Source of the DNA: an uncultured Candidatus Poseidoniales archaeon
Lineage (GTDB): Archaea; Thermoplasmatota; Poseidoniia; Poseidoniales; Thalassarchaeaceae
DNA length: 64,000 nt
Direction of reading: 5' to 3'
NCBI GenBank assembly: GCA_905182515.1
Contig: CAJJBW010000006.1
Span: 89,818 to 153,817, forward strand
Both the position numbers and the translations under genes were made by a program. Positions 1-8,422 of this stretch are shown one piece after another; the first letter of the stretch is position 1; every line of letters starts with the position of its first letter. A model generated the notes under the pieces. The model ran no database searches, had not been told where the DNA came from, and saw only the letters and a program-made list of their open reading frames with translations.

Positions 1-1
1 T

Positions 2-559
2 TTCAATAATGAGTATTATTCAAATTACCCTAAGCAAGTTGATGACGTGACTTTTAATGGTAAAATTTTTGAAGTTCATACATTCTCTATGACAACGGGT
101 TTTGAAGATATCTTCGCAACACATAGTTACTGGGACATAGCAATCGAAGGTGAACATAATGGAGAATATTGGAACAGTTATATTTCAGGAAATTATAATG
201 CCCCTCATCAATTAACAACCACTGATAGCATTGATAATGAATGGTATGAATCGTTTGTGTATAAACAGAATCAAGATAATCAGTCATTATATGTAAAAGT
301 AATTGTAGATGATATTTATGTTGCAACTAAGCCAGGAGAGCCTCCAAATTTTGTAAATTATTGGGGGGAAAGTACCCAAACAGGTACAGAATTAATCTCT
401 TTTGTAACATGCCTAATTTGGCCAATTGTAATTATTGGTGGATCTATATGGGGTTTTGCAACGAACAGAAAACCATTCACATATGGAATAATAACGATGG
501 GGGCATTGGTTTTTTTAGCTTTCTTATTTTTAATTCTCGCTTTATTGGCTACCTTCTAA
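2..559 (+). CDS. Membrane-anchored hypothetical protein, 5' partial
   Basis: The reading frame is open from base 2, with no stop before a possible GTG at 47, so the gene very probably begins upstream of the window. The visible part has about 130 polar residues rich in Tyr, Asn and Asp. Two hydrophobic segments follow (roughly LISFVTCLIWPIVIIGGSIW and GIITMGALVFLAFLFLILAL), and the protein ends right after the second. This suggests a protein with an N-terminal soluble domain and a C-terminal hairpin of two membrane helices. I do not recognise the family. It points toward the convergent acetyltransferase gene at 597. Confidence 0.6.
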   Translation, partial: FNNEYYSNYPKQVDDVTFNGKIFEVHTFSMTTGFEDIFATHSYWDIAIEGEHNGEYWNSYISGNYNAPHQLTTTDSIDNEWYESFVYKQNQDNQSLYVKVIVDDIYVATKPGEPPNFVNYWGESTQTGTELISFVTCLIWPIVIIGGSIWGFATNRKPFTYGIITMGALVFLAFLFLILALLATF

Positions 560-596
560 TTTAATTACAAATCCTTTTTCAACTATAAGACATATA

Positions 597-1088
597 TTAA
601 TTCTTACTTGCTGTAGAAAGCAATCGTTCCACGATCACTGCATCGACCCATTTTCCATCTACTTTGCCATGTTTTTCATATACTCCAACTTCCCGGAAAC
701 CATGCTTAGAAAGAAGGTTTCTAGAAGCCATATTTTCCGGAAAAACTCTAGATAGGATTTTCCAACATTGAGTATTATCCATTTTTGTTAAAAAATCAGA
801 TAGTAATAAATTTCCTATACCAGATCTCCTATATTCCTTATCAACGTAAACTGAAAACTGTGAGATGCCCGCATAACAATTTCTATCACTATACGGAAAT
901 GACCTGATGAATCCAATAACATTATCCTCCACTAATGCCACTAAGATTATACCTTTTTTAGACCACACTCTACTTTCTTCTACGCTTACATGCTCCGTGT
1001 TAAGGGACGCTATTTTTTCATCTATCATTTTGTTATATATCTTTGTCATACACTCAAAATCAAATATTTCTGCGTTTCGAATAATCAC
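597..1088 (-). CDS. GNAT N-acetyltransferase, phosphinothricin-acetyltransferase-like
   Basis: A 163-residue single-domain GNAT fold. It opens with the usual beta-strand MIIRNAEIFDFECMTKIYN. The acetyl-CoA pyrophosphate loop is seen in FSVYVDKEYRRSGIGNLLL (the R/Q-x-x-G-x-G/A motif is RRSGIG). The following SRVFPENMASRNLLSKHGFREVG is the pattern shared with the phosphinothricin/methionine-sulfone acetyltransferase (Pat/YncA) branch. The family transfers acetyl from acetyl-CoA to small amines, and the real substrate here is unknown. It is a stand-alone gene, convergent with the upstream partial gene and followed by a 237-bp AT-rich gap shared with the divergent methyltransferase. Confidence 0.8.
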   Translation of the reverse strand: MIIRNAEIFDFECMTKIYNKMIDEKIASLNTEHVSVEESRVWSKKGIILVALVEDNVIGFIRSFPYSDRNCYAGISQFSVYVDKEYRRSGIGNLLLSDFLTKMDNTQCWKILSRVFPENMASRNLLSKHGFREVGVYEKHGKVDGKWVDAVIVERLLSTASKN

Positions 1089-1325
1089 GTGACCTTCATC
1101 CGATTGAATACATCTAATTAGAGAATATAAAACAAACTCAGAACTGTTTCAAATTACCAATATTTTGCTATCTAATTCTTACATAATCAAATGGAGATAT
1201 ACATAATATATTATAATTTTAGGTACGTTAAAATATATTATTATTTAAGGCATTAAACAATATATTGCTTGATAATTACATAATCTAATAGATGAACTAA
1301 ATAATTTAATACTGTCGCCTAAATT

Positions 1326-2186
1326 ATGGAATGGATACCTGCTCCCTTGCCTAATTCTATTGAAGAGGGAATTAAAGAGAATCTAATATCATGGGATCAG
1401 TTAGCAAATTCCCATGCTCAGGGAAAGGGATCTGAGTTCTACAGGATCGATAATTGGTTATCGGGAGAGACTACATTAGCCCCTTGGGAAATTAGAGAAA
1501 TTGGGGCCATAAGTGGAAAAACTTTGCTTCATCTCCAGTGCCATATCGGAACAGATACTTTGTCATGGTCTCGAGAGGGAGCAATAGTGACAGGATTGGA
1601 TTTTTCTACTAATTCAATAAAAGAGGCAGAAAGGTTTGCTGAACTCATGGGCATCAGAAATAGTAGATTCGTTATCAGTAGAGTCCAAGATGCAGTAGAA
1701 TCATTAGATGGTGAAAAATTTGATGTTCTCTATACAGGCAAAGGTGCTCTTTGTTGGCTGCCAGATATTGAAGAATGGGCTACAGTTTGTAGTAAACTGG
1801 TCAAACAGGGGGGCATATTGTATCTTGAAGAATCCACACCTATGTTCAATGCTTTAACTCCTATGAAATTTCAAAAAGAAACAGTATTTGGACTAAAATA
1901 TGACTTATTCAACAAAAATCCTGTATCTGAAATAGGACAAGGAAGTTATGCAGATCCAAACTGGCCTGGGAAGATGAGAATTCATACATGGGAGTATACT
2001 TATGGAGGCATTATTAACGCTCTTGTGAGAAATGGTTTTCGAATAGAGCATCTTAACGAGCGAGATGAGGTATTCTTCAACCCTCATCCTGAGAATCTAG
2101 TCAAATCAAGATCAAATTACTGGTCATTAAAGGAGAATTCTTTGAAATTTCCATTATCTTTTTCCATCAAGGCAACCAGAATATAA
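1326..2186 (+). CDS. Class I SAM-dependent methyltransferase
   Basis: 286 residues. The SAM-binding core is visible near residues 65-105: motif I is TLLHLQCHIGTDTLSW (a variant of the E/DxGxGxG loop), and the acidic ribose-binding residue lies in VTGLDFST. A later ILYLEEST strand fits motif III. The N-terminal ENLISWDQLANSHA and the C-terminal beta region resemble the UbiE/YjhP-like group of small-molecule methyltransferases. The acceptor cannot be told. The AT-rich 237-bp upstream gap probably carries its promoter. The ATG follows a TAAATT stretch without a clear Shine-Dalgarno, so a short or absent leader is possible. Confidence 0.8.
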   Translation: MEWIPAPLPNSIEEGIKENLISWDQLANSHAQGKGSEFYRIDNWLSGETTLAPWEIREIGAISGKTLLHLQCHIGTDTLSWSREGAIVTGLDFSTNSIKEAERFAELMGIRNSRFVISRVQDAVESLDGEKFDVLYTGKGALCWLPDIEEWATVCSKLVKQGGILYLEESTPMFNALTPMKFQKETVFGLKYDLFNKNPVSEIGQGSYADPNWPGKMRIHTWEYTYGGIINALVRNGFRIEHLNERDEVFFNPHPENLVKSRSNYWSLKENSLKFPLSFSIKATRI

Positions 2187-2249
2187 AGATCATGATTTAC
2201 ATAGGAACATCCAAAACAATTTTTAGTCCCATATCTTTGAAGATAATGT

Positions 2250-2519
2250 ATGAAAGATATAATCGCAATGCAGATAATTGGGGCATTCCTTTTCCTGTTA
2301 GCTTCTGTAAAAATAATTAAACCTAAAGAAATAAATGAAGGTGTTTTTGGAGAGATTCCTGATGCAGAAGTGGCTAAACTAGCATCAATGAGAATGCTCC
2401 TTTGCGGTTCACTAATGGCTATATCTTTAATTAATTTAATTTTTAGTTTTATGGTAGAAGCCGGTGATGCAACAGAAGCAATATTGATTTCAACCTCAAT
2501 AGGAATCCTAGTATTCTAG
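2250..2519 (+). CDS. Small hydrophobic membrane protein, possibly truncated
   Basis: 89 residues with an N-terminal membrane helix (IAMQIIGAFLFLLASVKII), a short acidic loop (INEGVFGEIPDAEVAKL) and a second helix (MLLCGSLMAISLINLIFSFM). The third hydrophobic stretch (AILISTSIGILVF) is cut by a TAG at 2517. The same frame continues for another 19 codons with hydrophobic/basic sequence (LCIIGSKLRGFIGFMGAYL) to a TAA. That looks like the natural end of a third helix, so the gene may carry a recent nonsense mutation or be read through. Family not recognised. Confidence 0.5.
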   Translation: MKDIIAMQIIGAFLFLLASVKIIKPKEINEGVFGEIPDAEVAKLASMRMLLCGSLMAISLINLIFSFMVEAGDATEAILISTSIGILVF

Positions 2520-2692
2520 CTTTGTATTATTGGCTCCAAATTGAGAGGATTTATTGGTTTTATGGGCGCATATTTGTAATGGCATAGTAAAGTTCTTTAG
2601 CATTTAATCATTGATATACAATATTACATCTTTAAATTATTTTAATAAGGGATTAAGTATTTCCTGAAACCAAGTTTTCTTTTTTTAATTGA

Positions 2693-3619
2693 TTAGAAAG
2701 GAGTTTTTTTATTTAGCCGGGCCGTCATCTGTAGGTATCTATCGGAGTGTTCTGTATTCGGTAAATATATTACAAATTGCCAATATCTCCATGCAGCAAT
2801 TGAAAGAGTTGCTAGCCTATGTAAATCTGACAAAGAATCGATTTCATCATCGCTTAATTTTCTAATAGATTGATAACCATCCAATAATGAACCCCATCGT
2901 TCAGGAACAGATTCACCATTTTCCCAGCCAAAGCCAACAAAGGTCATTACTAAATCAAATGCTAAAATACCATGACATACCTCTTCAAAATCAAGTATTG
3001 AATTTACTTGATTTTTAGACCCTAAAACATTATCAGGAAATAAGTCTCCATGAATCACACCTTTGGGTAGATTTCCAATTTTATCTATTATTATTGAGGA
3101 TTCAGTTTTTAACATTTTTATAAAATCAGTCCAATGATTATTTTCTTCTGCCACTGAAAATATTTTTTCAAATAACATAGATCCCATAGAAAAATTTTCT
3201 TTAAGTCCTTTTGGGGGTTTAATCAAGTGCATGCTAGCCTGAATCCTACCAAGGGAATATAATGAGGAGTGATTAGATTCTAACCACTGACCCTCAATAA
3301 AGGGTAGTAGAGTCCATGCTAGTTCATTTTTTATTATTATATATTTACCATTATTGAATATTATTGGATGTGGCGTAGGTACATCATTATTGGCTAAATA
3401 ACAAGTCATCAAAAGTAGGTATTCAACTTCTTCTATAGATTGTTCATTCCATATCTTCAATACAAGTTTAGTACCATCATTTAGAAATAATACATAATTA
3501 GAATTAGCCCAACCTCCAGGTAATTTATCTATACTATCTAAATCAATAAATCCAGCTAATTCAATTATCTCTGAAGCTTCATCAAACGAGACTTCAGTAT
3601 AAGTCATATGTATGTCCAA
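2693..3619 (-). CDS. Homoserine kinase type II / aminoglycoside-phosphotransferase-fold kinase
   Basis: 308 residues of the APH/choline-kinase fold. The catalytic loop is GVIHGDLFPDNVLG (Brenner-type HGDxxxxN) and the metal-binding DFE follows in SILDFEEVCHG. HGDLFPDNV followed by a DFE and a 'FDL' segment is characteristic of proteobacterial-type ThrB2 homoserine kinases, and the opening MTYTEVSFDEASEII also resembles them. Homoserine kinase makes O-phosphohomoserine for threonine synthesis, but related APH proteins use other amino alcohols, so the substrate is inferred. An alternative ATG lies four codons downstream (3607). It is divergent from the DEAD-box helicase. Confidence 0.72.
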   Translation of the reverse strand: MDIHMTYTEVSFDEASEIIELAGFIDLDSIDKLPGGWANSNYVLFLNDGTKLVLKIWNEQSIEEVEYLLLMTCYLANNDVPTPHPIIFNNGKYIIIKNELAWTLLPFIEGQWLESNHSSLYSLGRIQASMHLIKPPKGLKENFSMGSMLFEKIFSVAEENNHWTDFIKMLKTESSIIIDKIGNLPKGVIHGDLFPDNVLGSKNQVNSILDFEEVCHGILAFDLVMTFVGFGWENGESVPERWGSLLDGYQSIRKLSDDEIDSLSDLHRLATLSIAAWRYWQFVIYLPNTEHSDRYLQMTARLNKKTPF

Positions 3620-3663
3620 AAAGTAATTTCTATTTTGTACTATCTGTTACCACATTCATAAGT

Positions 3664-3670
3664 TTTAAAG
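3664..3670 (+). promoter_or_regulatory. Possible TATA/box A element for the DEAD-box helicase
   Basis: The sequence TTTTAAAG around 3663-3670 resembles an archaeal box A. Transcription would start about 25 bp downstream, near 3690-3695, leaving an untranslated leader of roughly 85-90 nt that contains the hairpin at 3716-3756. The call is based on motif appearance and spacing alone. Confidence 0.3.
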
Positions 3671-3715
3671 GGATTAGTGCCAATAGTACCTATTAGAGTT
3701 TTATCAGATGCTTTG

Positions 3716-3756
3716 GACGAAAGGGCGTACTGACCCCTGCGCCATGTTATTTCGTC
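3716..3756 (+). promoter_or_regulatory. Leader RNA hairpin upstream of the DEAD-box helicase
   Basis: A perfect 7-bp inverted repeat (GACGAAA at 3716-3722, TTTCGTC at 3750-3756) encloses a second perfect 4-bp GC stem (GGCG 3724-3727, CGCC 3740-3743) with the loop TACTGACCCCTG. This makes a two-tier stem-loop in otherwise AT-rich DNA. It lies 23 bp before the helicase ATG, just 5' of a good Shine-Dalgarno (GAGGT at 3768-3772, 7 nt from the ATG). Leader structures that helicases can melt are a known mode of DEAD-box autoregulation, and that role here is inference. Confidence 0.45.
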
Positions 3757-3779
3757 TTGTTCAGTTTGAGGTCAATTAA

Positions 3780-5027
3780 ATGTTAAATTTTGAATCACTG
3801 GGATTATCACAAAAATTACTTCGTGCCCTTAGCAATGAAGGTTATGATACTCCAACACCCGTGCAATCGCAAGCAATACCATTATTGTTGAATGGAAAAG
3901 ATGTGCTTGGAGTTGCACAAACTGGAACAGGGAAGACTGCTGCATTTGCATTACCTATATTACAAATATTAATTAAAAAACATAATTCAAATAAACGTAA
4001 TATAAGAGCCCTTGTTCTTTCTCCAACTCGTGAGTTGGCAGCACAAATTGATGAAAGATTTTCAGTATATAGTCAATATACTGATATACGGCATAATGTA
4101 ATTTTTGGAGGAGTTAGTCAAAAACCGCAGGTTAACTCATTGAATCGAGGAATTGATATTTTAGTAGCTACACCAGGAAGACTTTTAGATTTAATACAAC
4201 AGGGGCACGTAGATCTAAGAAGTGTTGAATTTTTCGTGTTAGATGAGGCAGATAGAATGCTAGATATGGGATTTATAAGAGATATTAAAAAAGTTTTAAA
4301 AATTCTTCCTAAGAAGCGGCAAAATTTACTTTTTAGTGCTACAATGCCATCTTCAATAGCAAACTTAGCTAATTCATTTTTGAATAATGCTGAAATGATA
4401 GATTTGAGTCCGAAAGAAATAACTGTCGATAGGATTGAACAATCAGTTTTATTTGTCCGGAAAGCAGATAAACGCAAATTACTCGTAGACATCATTAATG
4501 AAAATATGGTCAAAAGAGGAATAATATTCACTAGAACTAAGCATGGTGCCAATAGATTAGTGAAGCAACTTGATAAAGCAGGAATAGAGGCACTCGCAAT
4601 ACATGGGAATAAGAGTCAAGGTGCACGAACTAGAGCCCTTGAACAATTCAAAAGGGGCAGCGTCCCATTATTAGTTGCAACTGATATTGCTAGCCGTGGC
4701 ATAGACGTAGAAGGTGTGACTCATGTCTTCAATTTTGACTTACCTAACGAGCCAGAGAGTTATGTCCACAGAATTGGAAGAACAGCACGAGCAGGGAAAA
4801 GTGGCGTAGCATATGCATTTTGTGATGAAAGTGAAAGCGGGTATTTAGTAGGCATTCAGATACTAATTGGGAATGAAATACGCGTTATTGAAAACCATGG
4901 GTATCATTTTTCGGAAGCCATCCCAAAAGCCAATCAAAAACCCGGTAAAATAAAAATAAAACAAAATAAAAATAATAATAGGAATAATAATAGGAATAAT
5001 AATAATAATAATTCATATAGGAATTGA
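3780..5027 (+). CDS. DEAD-box ATP-dependent RNA helicase, RhlE/DeaD-like
   Basis: 415 residues containing all core motifs: the Q-motif region (TPTPVQSQAIPLL), motif I AQTGTGKT, Ia PTRELA, Ib TPGR, II DEAD (VLDEADRM), III SAT, V ATDIASRGID and VI HRIGRTARAG. It unwinds short RNA duplexes and typically helps ribosome assembly and mRNA folding, especially in the cold. Residues from about 380 form a Lys/Gln then Asn/Arg-rich low-complexity tail, a likely nonspecific RNA-binding tether. A Shine-Dalgarno GAGGT precedes the ATG, and a structured leader lies upstream. It is monocistronic, with gaps of 160 and 254 bp on either side. Confidence 0.93.
   Translation: MLNFESLGLSQKLLRALSNEGYDTPTPVQSQAIPLLLNGKDVLGVAQTGTGKTAAFALPILQILIKKHNSNKRNIRALVLSPTRELAAQIDERFSVYSQYTDIRHNVIFGGVSQKPQVNSLNRGIDILVATPGRLLDLIQQGHVDLRSVEFFVLDEADRMLDMGFIRDIKKVLKILPKKRQNLLFSATMPSSIANLANSFLNNAEMIDLSPKEITVDRIEQSVLFVRKADKRKLLVDIINENMVKRGIIFTRTKHGANRLVKQLDKAGIEALAIHGNKSQGARTRALEQFKRGSVPLLVATDIASRGIDVEGVTHVFNFDLPNEPESYVHRIGRTARAGKSGVAYAFCDESESGYLVGIQILIGNEIRVIENHGYHFSEAIPKANQKPGKIKIKQNKNNNRNNNRNNNNNNSYRN
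4963..5013 (+). repeat. AAT-rich microsatellite-like tract encoding an Asn/Arg tail
   Basis: Near-perfect AATAAT/AATAGG repeats form the 3' end of the DEAD-box helicase and encode runs of Asn interrupted by Arg (NNNRNNNRNNNNNN pattern). The tract is purely triplet-based, so length changes would keep frame. Slippage could vary the tail length between strains. Confidence 0.7.
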
Positions 5028-5281
5028 GAGGACTGTAAAATTATTCTTAGTGATTAGATTAATTATTAATATCATTAATTTTCTTAACAATATGAACATT
5101 AGTACTATATTTAACATGATTTCAAAAACCCTAACAGTATCTAATTACATAGGCAAGAATAATTTTTGGATACGATATTAATTAATCAACACGGAAGCAC
5201 CTTTGAAGAGAAGAATACGCCTATAATGTAAGGTTTTCCTATATTAATAAGCATTAGATATAAATGATAAATTATGACATA

Positions 5282-5923
5282 CTACTCCTGTAATATAGTC
5301 AAATTGTAAATAATTGTTGCTAAAAATGAGCCGGATAATTGAGGCAATATATGCATCCACGAATGAGTAATGCTTAATTTACCAGTCAATATTAATGACC
5401 CCGTTACGGCTGGATTAAATGATGCAAGAGAAATATCCCCTACTAAAATGATACCTAAAAAAACAACTAAACTTATAGCAAAACCATAATATAAATTACC
5501 TGCAATAGATTTGGTAGTTGCTACAATCAAAATCACATATGCTAAAGCGAAAGTAAAAATTAATTCAGCCAGAATAGCTTCATTTCCTAAATCTACAGAG
5601 TCTTGAGGAAGCGAATTCGGAAATAGGAAGTTTTTAGTAATTAATGCTGCACAACATCCAGCAGTAATTTGAGTAATGACATATGGCAATAATTCCCTTT
5701 TTTCGCAGTATCCTCTAATATAAAATACCAATGATATAACTGGATTGTAATGAGCCCCTGAAATATTTCCGCCAGCATAAATCAATATCATAAGTGTAGT
5801 TGCAACTACAATCGAAGTATATTCTCCAACTACGCCGTATACCCCAACAATACAAATAGAAAGACAAAGGATAAACGTTCCAATAAATTCTGTAGTCAAC
5901 TTAACTTTTAGTGAGTGACTCAT
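5282..5923 (-). CDS. MIP-family channel (aquaporin/glycerol facilitator-like) with atypical pore motifs
   Basis: 213 residues, six hydrophobic helices and two half-helix re-entrant loops in the right places. The first loop reads SGAHYNPVIS (N60-P61-V62, so NPV rather than NPA). The second reads ASFNPAVTGS (N170-P171-A172), with Val173 where canonical MIP channels have the selectivity-filter arginine (NPAR). The protein belongs to the family by topology and duplicated NP motifs, but its filter should be wider and uncharged. It may pass larger or neutral solutes rather than water. It is a lone gene with AT-rich flanks. Confidence 0.8.
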   Translation of the reverse strand: MSHSLKVKLTTEFIGTFILCLSICIVGVYGVVGEYTSIVVATTLMILIYAGGNISGAHYNPVISLVFYIRGYCEKRELLPYVITQITAGCCAALITKNFLFPNSLPQDSVDLGNEAILAELIFTFALAYVILIVATTKSIAGNLYYGFAISLVVFLGIILVGDISLASFNPAVTGSLILTGKLSITHSWMHILPQLSGSFLATIIYNLTILQE

Positions 5924-5965
5924 GCCCCCAATACTTGGCCGAGTAATTTAAATTAATAGGATGAT

Positions 5966-5978
5966 ATTTTTTATATAA
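5966..5978 (-). promoter_or_regulatory. Possible TATA box for the MIP channel gene
   Basis: Read on the minus strand this is TTATATAAAAAA, a good archaeal box A. It lies about 45-55 bp upstream of the ATG at 5923, which would give a short leader of roughly 20-25 nt. Motif-based only. Confidence 0.3.
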
Positions 5979-6119
5979 TAAGATTATAAATGATAATATG
6001 AGGATATATCCTAAGGCGGGTATATTTAGCCATTATATCAAAGATTTGAATTATTTTTACAATCTATAAACCATAAAATATTTTTTAAAAAAAATAGTTC
6101 TGCAATATATGTGTTTAAA

Positions 6120-7442
6120 TCAAGTATTAATCCAACGGCCTTGCCATTCATTTCCAGTATTATCAATGTGGACAAATAAATTAAATGAAATCCATACTAA
6201 AGTATTGAAGCCTTTACCTAATTCTTGTTCCCCCCCGGCTTTAGTAACCATAAAATCTAAATTATCACTACCTGAATGCCATTCTTGCCAAAATGAAACA
6301 TCTCCTCCTGCTGAAAAAAAGTTAAAAGTCGCGTAGTCATTGGTAAAAAATGAACAGTGATCTGATGCACACGATTCTTCAGATTGCCAGTATATCATAT
6401 TGTCATCTATATAATTCATAGATAATTCGTCATCAACAGAAAGGCGTATCCATTCATTCATTATAGATAGATTCTCTTCAAATGCCCCTGCAGTTGCAAT
6501 TGAAAGATCAAATGGACCATATCCATTTGGGGGCATAATAGGATAATTAAGTGAGACCATATCAAAATTCATGTAAGCTTTAACGGAATGCCCTTCAGGT
6601 AAATGGTTTACAAAGGCTGCACTCCCCAACAGTCCCTCTTCTTCGCATGCCCATAGCGCTGCTACAACTGTGTGGTCCCATTCTCTACTTCCTAATGCTT
6701 GAGCCAATTCCATGCTTACTGTAGAGCCGCTAGTATCATCATTGGCTCCTTCGCTGGTTCCACCCCCCGGAGGGGTAAAGGCATAAGCGACATCAAAATG
6801 GCCTCCAATGACAATATATTGTTCGGGATAAACGAGTCCATACTTGTAACCAACTACATTTAATTGATCTGGATCATCATCATATCGAGTTACTTCAACT
6901 AGATCAAAACCATATTCTTCCCATTTGACTTTCATGGCTTCAGCAGCTGATTCATAACTAGAACCACCTTCGTGAATTGATGCAGATGCGCACCACCGAT
7001 TATTGTAGCTAGTTGTCAACATATCAATAGTATCAAATGCCCGGCGCCCATCAATTAACATCATCTCCTGACTATCTTCCAGTGTCAAAGTAAAGTTTAA
7101 CATTTGATTACCAGCCTCTATAGACAAATCTATAAAATCTAATTCGGTGTCAAGAATTAATAACTCTAATGAAGTAGTTTTCGATCCCAATGTCATATTC
7201 ATTGTATCTCTGAAAACACCAAATTCATCTACAAAAAAAGCACCTTCAGTACGGTGAATAGTCCAATCCGTATTTGATTGTACATTCAAAGTATAAATTT
7301 GACCTCTTGTAGCGAATGGCGGATTATCTTCTTCATTAATTATTAGACTCGCCTCCATCAAAGATGAGTTATTGCCAAAACATCCCGAAAGAGGAGTTAG
7401 CAATAAAATTAAAATAAAAAGAAATACACTGCACCGGGCCAC
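6120..7442 (-). CDS. Secreted M28-family zinc aminopeptidase, lipoprotein
   Basis: 440 residues. An N-terminal signal ends in a lipobox-like LTPLSGCF (Cys about residue 21), so the enzyme is probably exported and lipid-anchored. After a beta-rich region of about 130 residues comes the M28 catalytic domain with the co-catalytic zinc ligands in order: GGHFD, GANDDTSG, CEEEGL (catalytic Glu plus ligand), NFDMVS and ASDHCSF. M28 enzymes trim N-terminal residues from peptides. An exported one fits a heterotroph living on dissolved protein. The start is a GTG at 7442. Confidence 0.9.
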   Translation of the reverse strand: MARCSVFLFILILLLTPLSGCFGNNSSLMEASLIINEEDNPPFATRGQIYTLNVQSNTDWTIHRTEGAFFVDEFGVFRDTMNMTLGSKTTSLELLILDTELDFIDLSIEAGNQMLNFTLTLEDSQEMMLIDGRRAFDTIDMLTTSYNNRWCASASIHEGGSSYESAAEAMKVKWEEYGFDLVEVTRYDDDPDQLNVVGYKYGLVYPEQYIVIGGHFDVAYAFTPPGGGTSEGANDDTSGSTVSMELAQALGSREWDHTVVAALWACEEEGLLGSAAFVNHLPEGHSVKAYMNFDMVSLNYPIMPPNGYGPFDLSIATAGAFEENLSIMNEWIRLSVDDELSMNYIDDNMIYWQSEESCASDHCSFFTNDYATFNFFSAGGDVSFWQEWHSGSDNLDFMVTKAGGEQELGKGFNTLVWISFNLFVHIDNTGNEWQGRWINT

Positions 7443-7612
7443 ATCATTCTGTAACCCTTTAGGTATTTGGAAATAATGGTTAAACCGTAATACTATATTA
7501 CATAAAATAATGATTAGGTTTGAATAACGACAGCTTTCATAATATATTTCGTGCGATGATAAGTTATCAATATTACATTAGTGCTGTCTTAAATATTTAA
7601 AACAAGACGATA

Positions 7613-8422
7613 TTACTCTTCCTTATCGCTAAGAAGTCCTCGAGACTCAGCGTAATCTCCGAGGGATTCTAATCTCTTCAACCACCCCTTTGCTTCCGCA
7701 CTTTTATTTGTTCTAACAATCCAAACCCGGCCGAATAATGTATCCCAAAGACCTAATTTAGAATCCTTACGGAACCTGTACATGGCGTAGTCAATTAAAG
7801 GAGGTAATATCATCAGTAAACCTACTATACTGAATACCTTAGAAATAGTAGTATCTCCTAGTCCAGAACCAGATATGTTCAATATAGCATATAGTCCAAT
7901 TAATACAAAAACAGTAGTTAGTCCTTTCAAAAATACATATCCCCAAAGCGGAGGATCACCACTAGTGTTCACATAACGTGTCCTACTTACCCAATTGCCC
8001 AAAGATCTGCCAGTTTGGGAAGGAAGTACAAGTAAATTTAGAATAACTAAAAGGATACCTCCAATATAAAGATATGTTGGATCGGAGTTTCCACCACTCA
8101 AACCAAGTCCAATGACAGGGATGCTCCAGCCATAACTAGCTGAAAAATCTACAAATCTGCGAGTTAATATTTGACCTCGGGTTGCATGTTCAAACCCTAC
8201 TGGTAATTCTTTGACTACACGGGTTCTATTTGATCTAGGTTGTTTGGCTTTCTTTGGGACTCTCTCTTTTCTCTGTTTTTTAGACTTCTTAGCTATTTTA
8301 ACCGGATTAGGATCTAAAACTACCGGCTCTGGGGTGACAACTTGAGCTTTTAGGCCCGCAGATTTAGAATTTTCTTCAGTTTGAATTTTTCCTGCTTTTT
8401 CAAGTAAACCCATATATATCAT
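7613..8422 (-). CDS. RDD-family membrane protein with basic N-terminal tail
   Basis: 269 residues. Residues 1-90 are soluble and strongly basic (KIAKKSKKQRKERVPKKAKQ). A membrane domain with four to five helices follows, beginning with the RDD-family signature LTRRFVDFSASYGW and containing TGRSLGNWVSRTRYV, the conserved second half of that family. The function of RDD proteins is mostly unknown; some are thought to transport small molecules. The ATG at 8422 overlaps the upstream gene's stop (ATGA), so the two are probably co-translated; a second ATG is at 8413. Confidence 0.75.
   Translation of the reverse strand: MIYMGLLEKAGKIQTEENSKSAGLKAQVVTPEPVVLDPNPVKIAKKSKKQRKERVPKKAKQPRSNRTRVVKELPVGFEHATRGQILTRRFVDFSASYGWSIPVIGLGLSGGNSDPTYLYIGGILLVILNLLVLPSQTGRSLGNWVSRTRYVNTSGDPPLWGYVFLKGLTTVFVLIGLYAILNISGSGLGDTTISKVFSIVGLLMILPPLIDYAMYRFRKDSKLGLWDTLFGRVWIVRTNKSAEAKGWLKRLESLGDYAESRGLLSDKEE

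Noticed and set aside
1089..1325. 237-bp AT-rich spacer searched for an RNA gene
   Set aside because: No tRNA-like clover-leaf, T-loop consensus or long inverted repeat seen; it probably only holds the two divergent promoters.
5028..5281. 254-bp AT-rich spacer after the DEAD-box gene
   Set aside because: It lies between two convergent genes; T-runs suitable for archaeal termination but no convincing stem-loop or coding frame.
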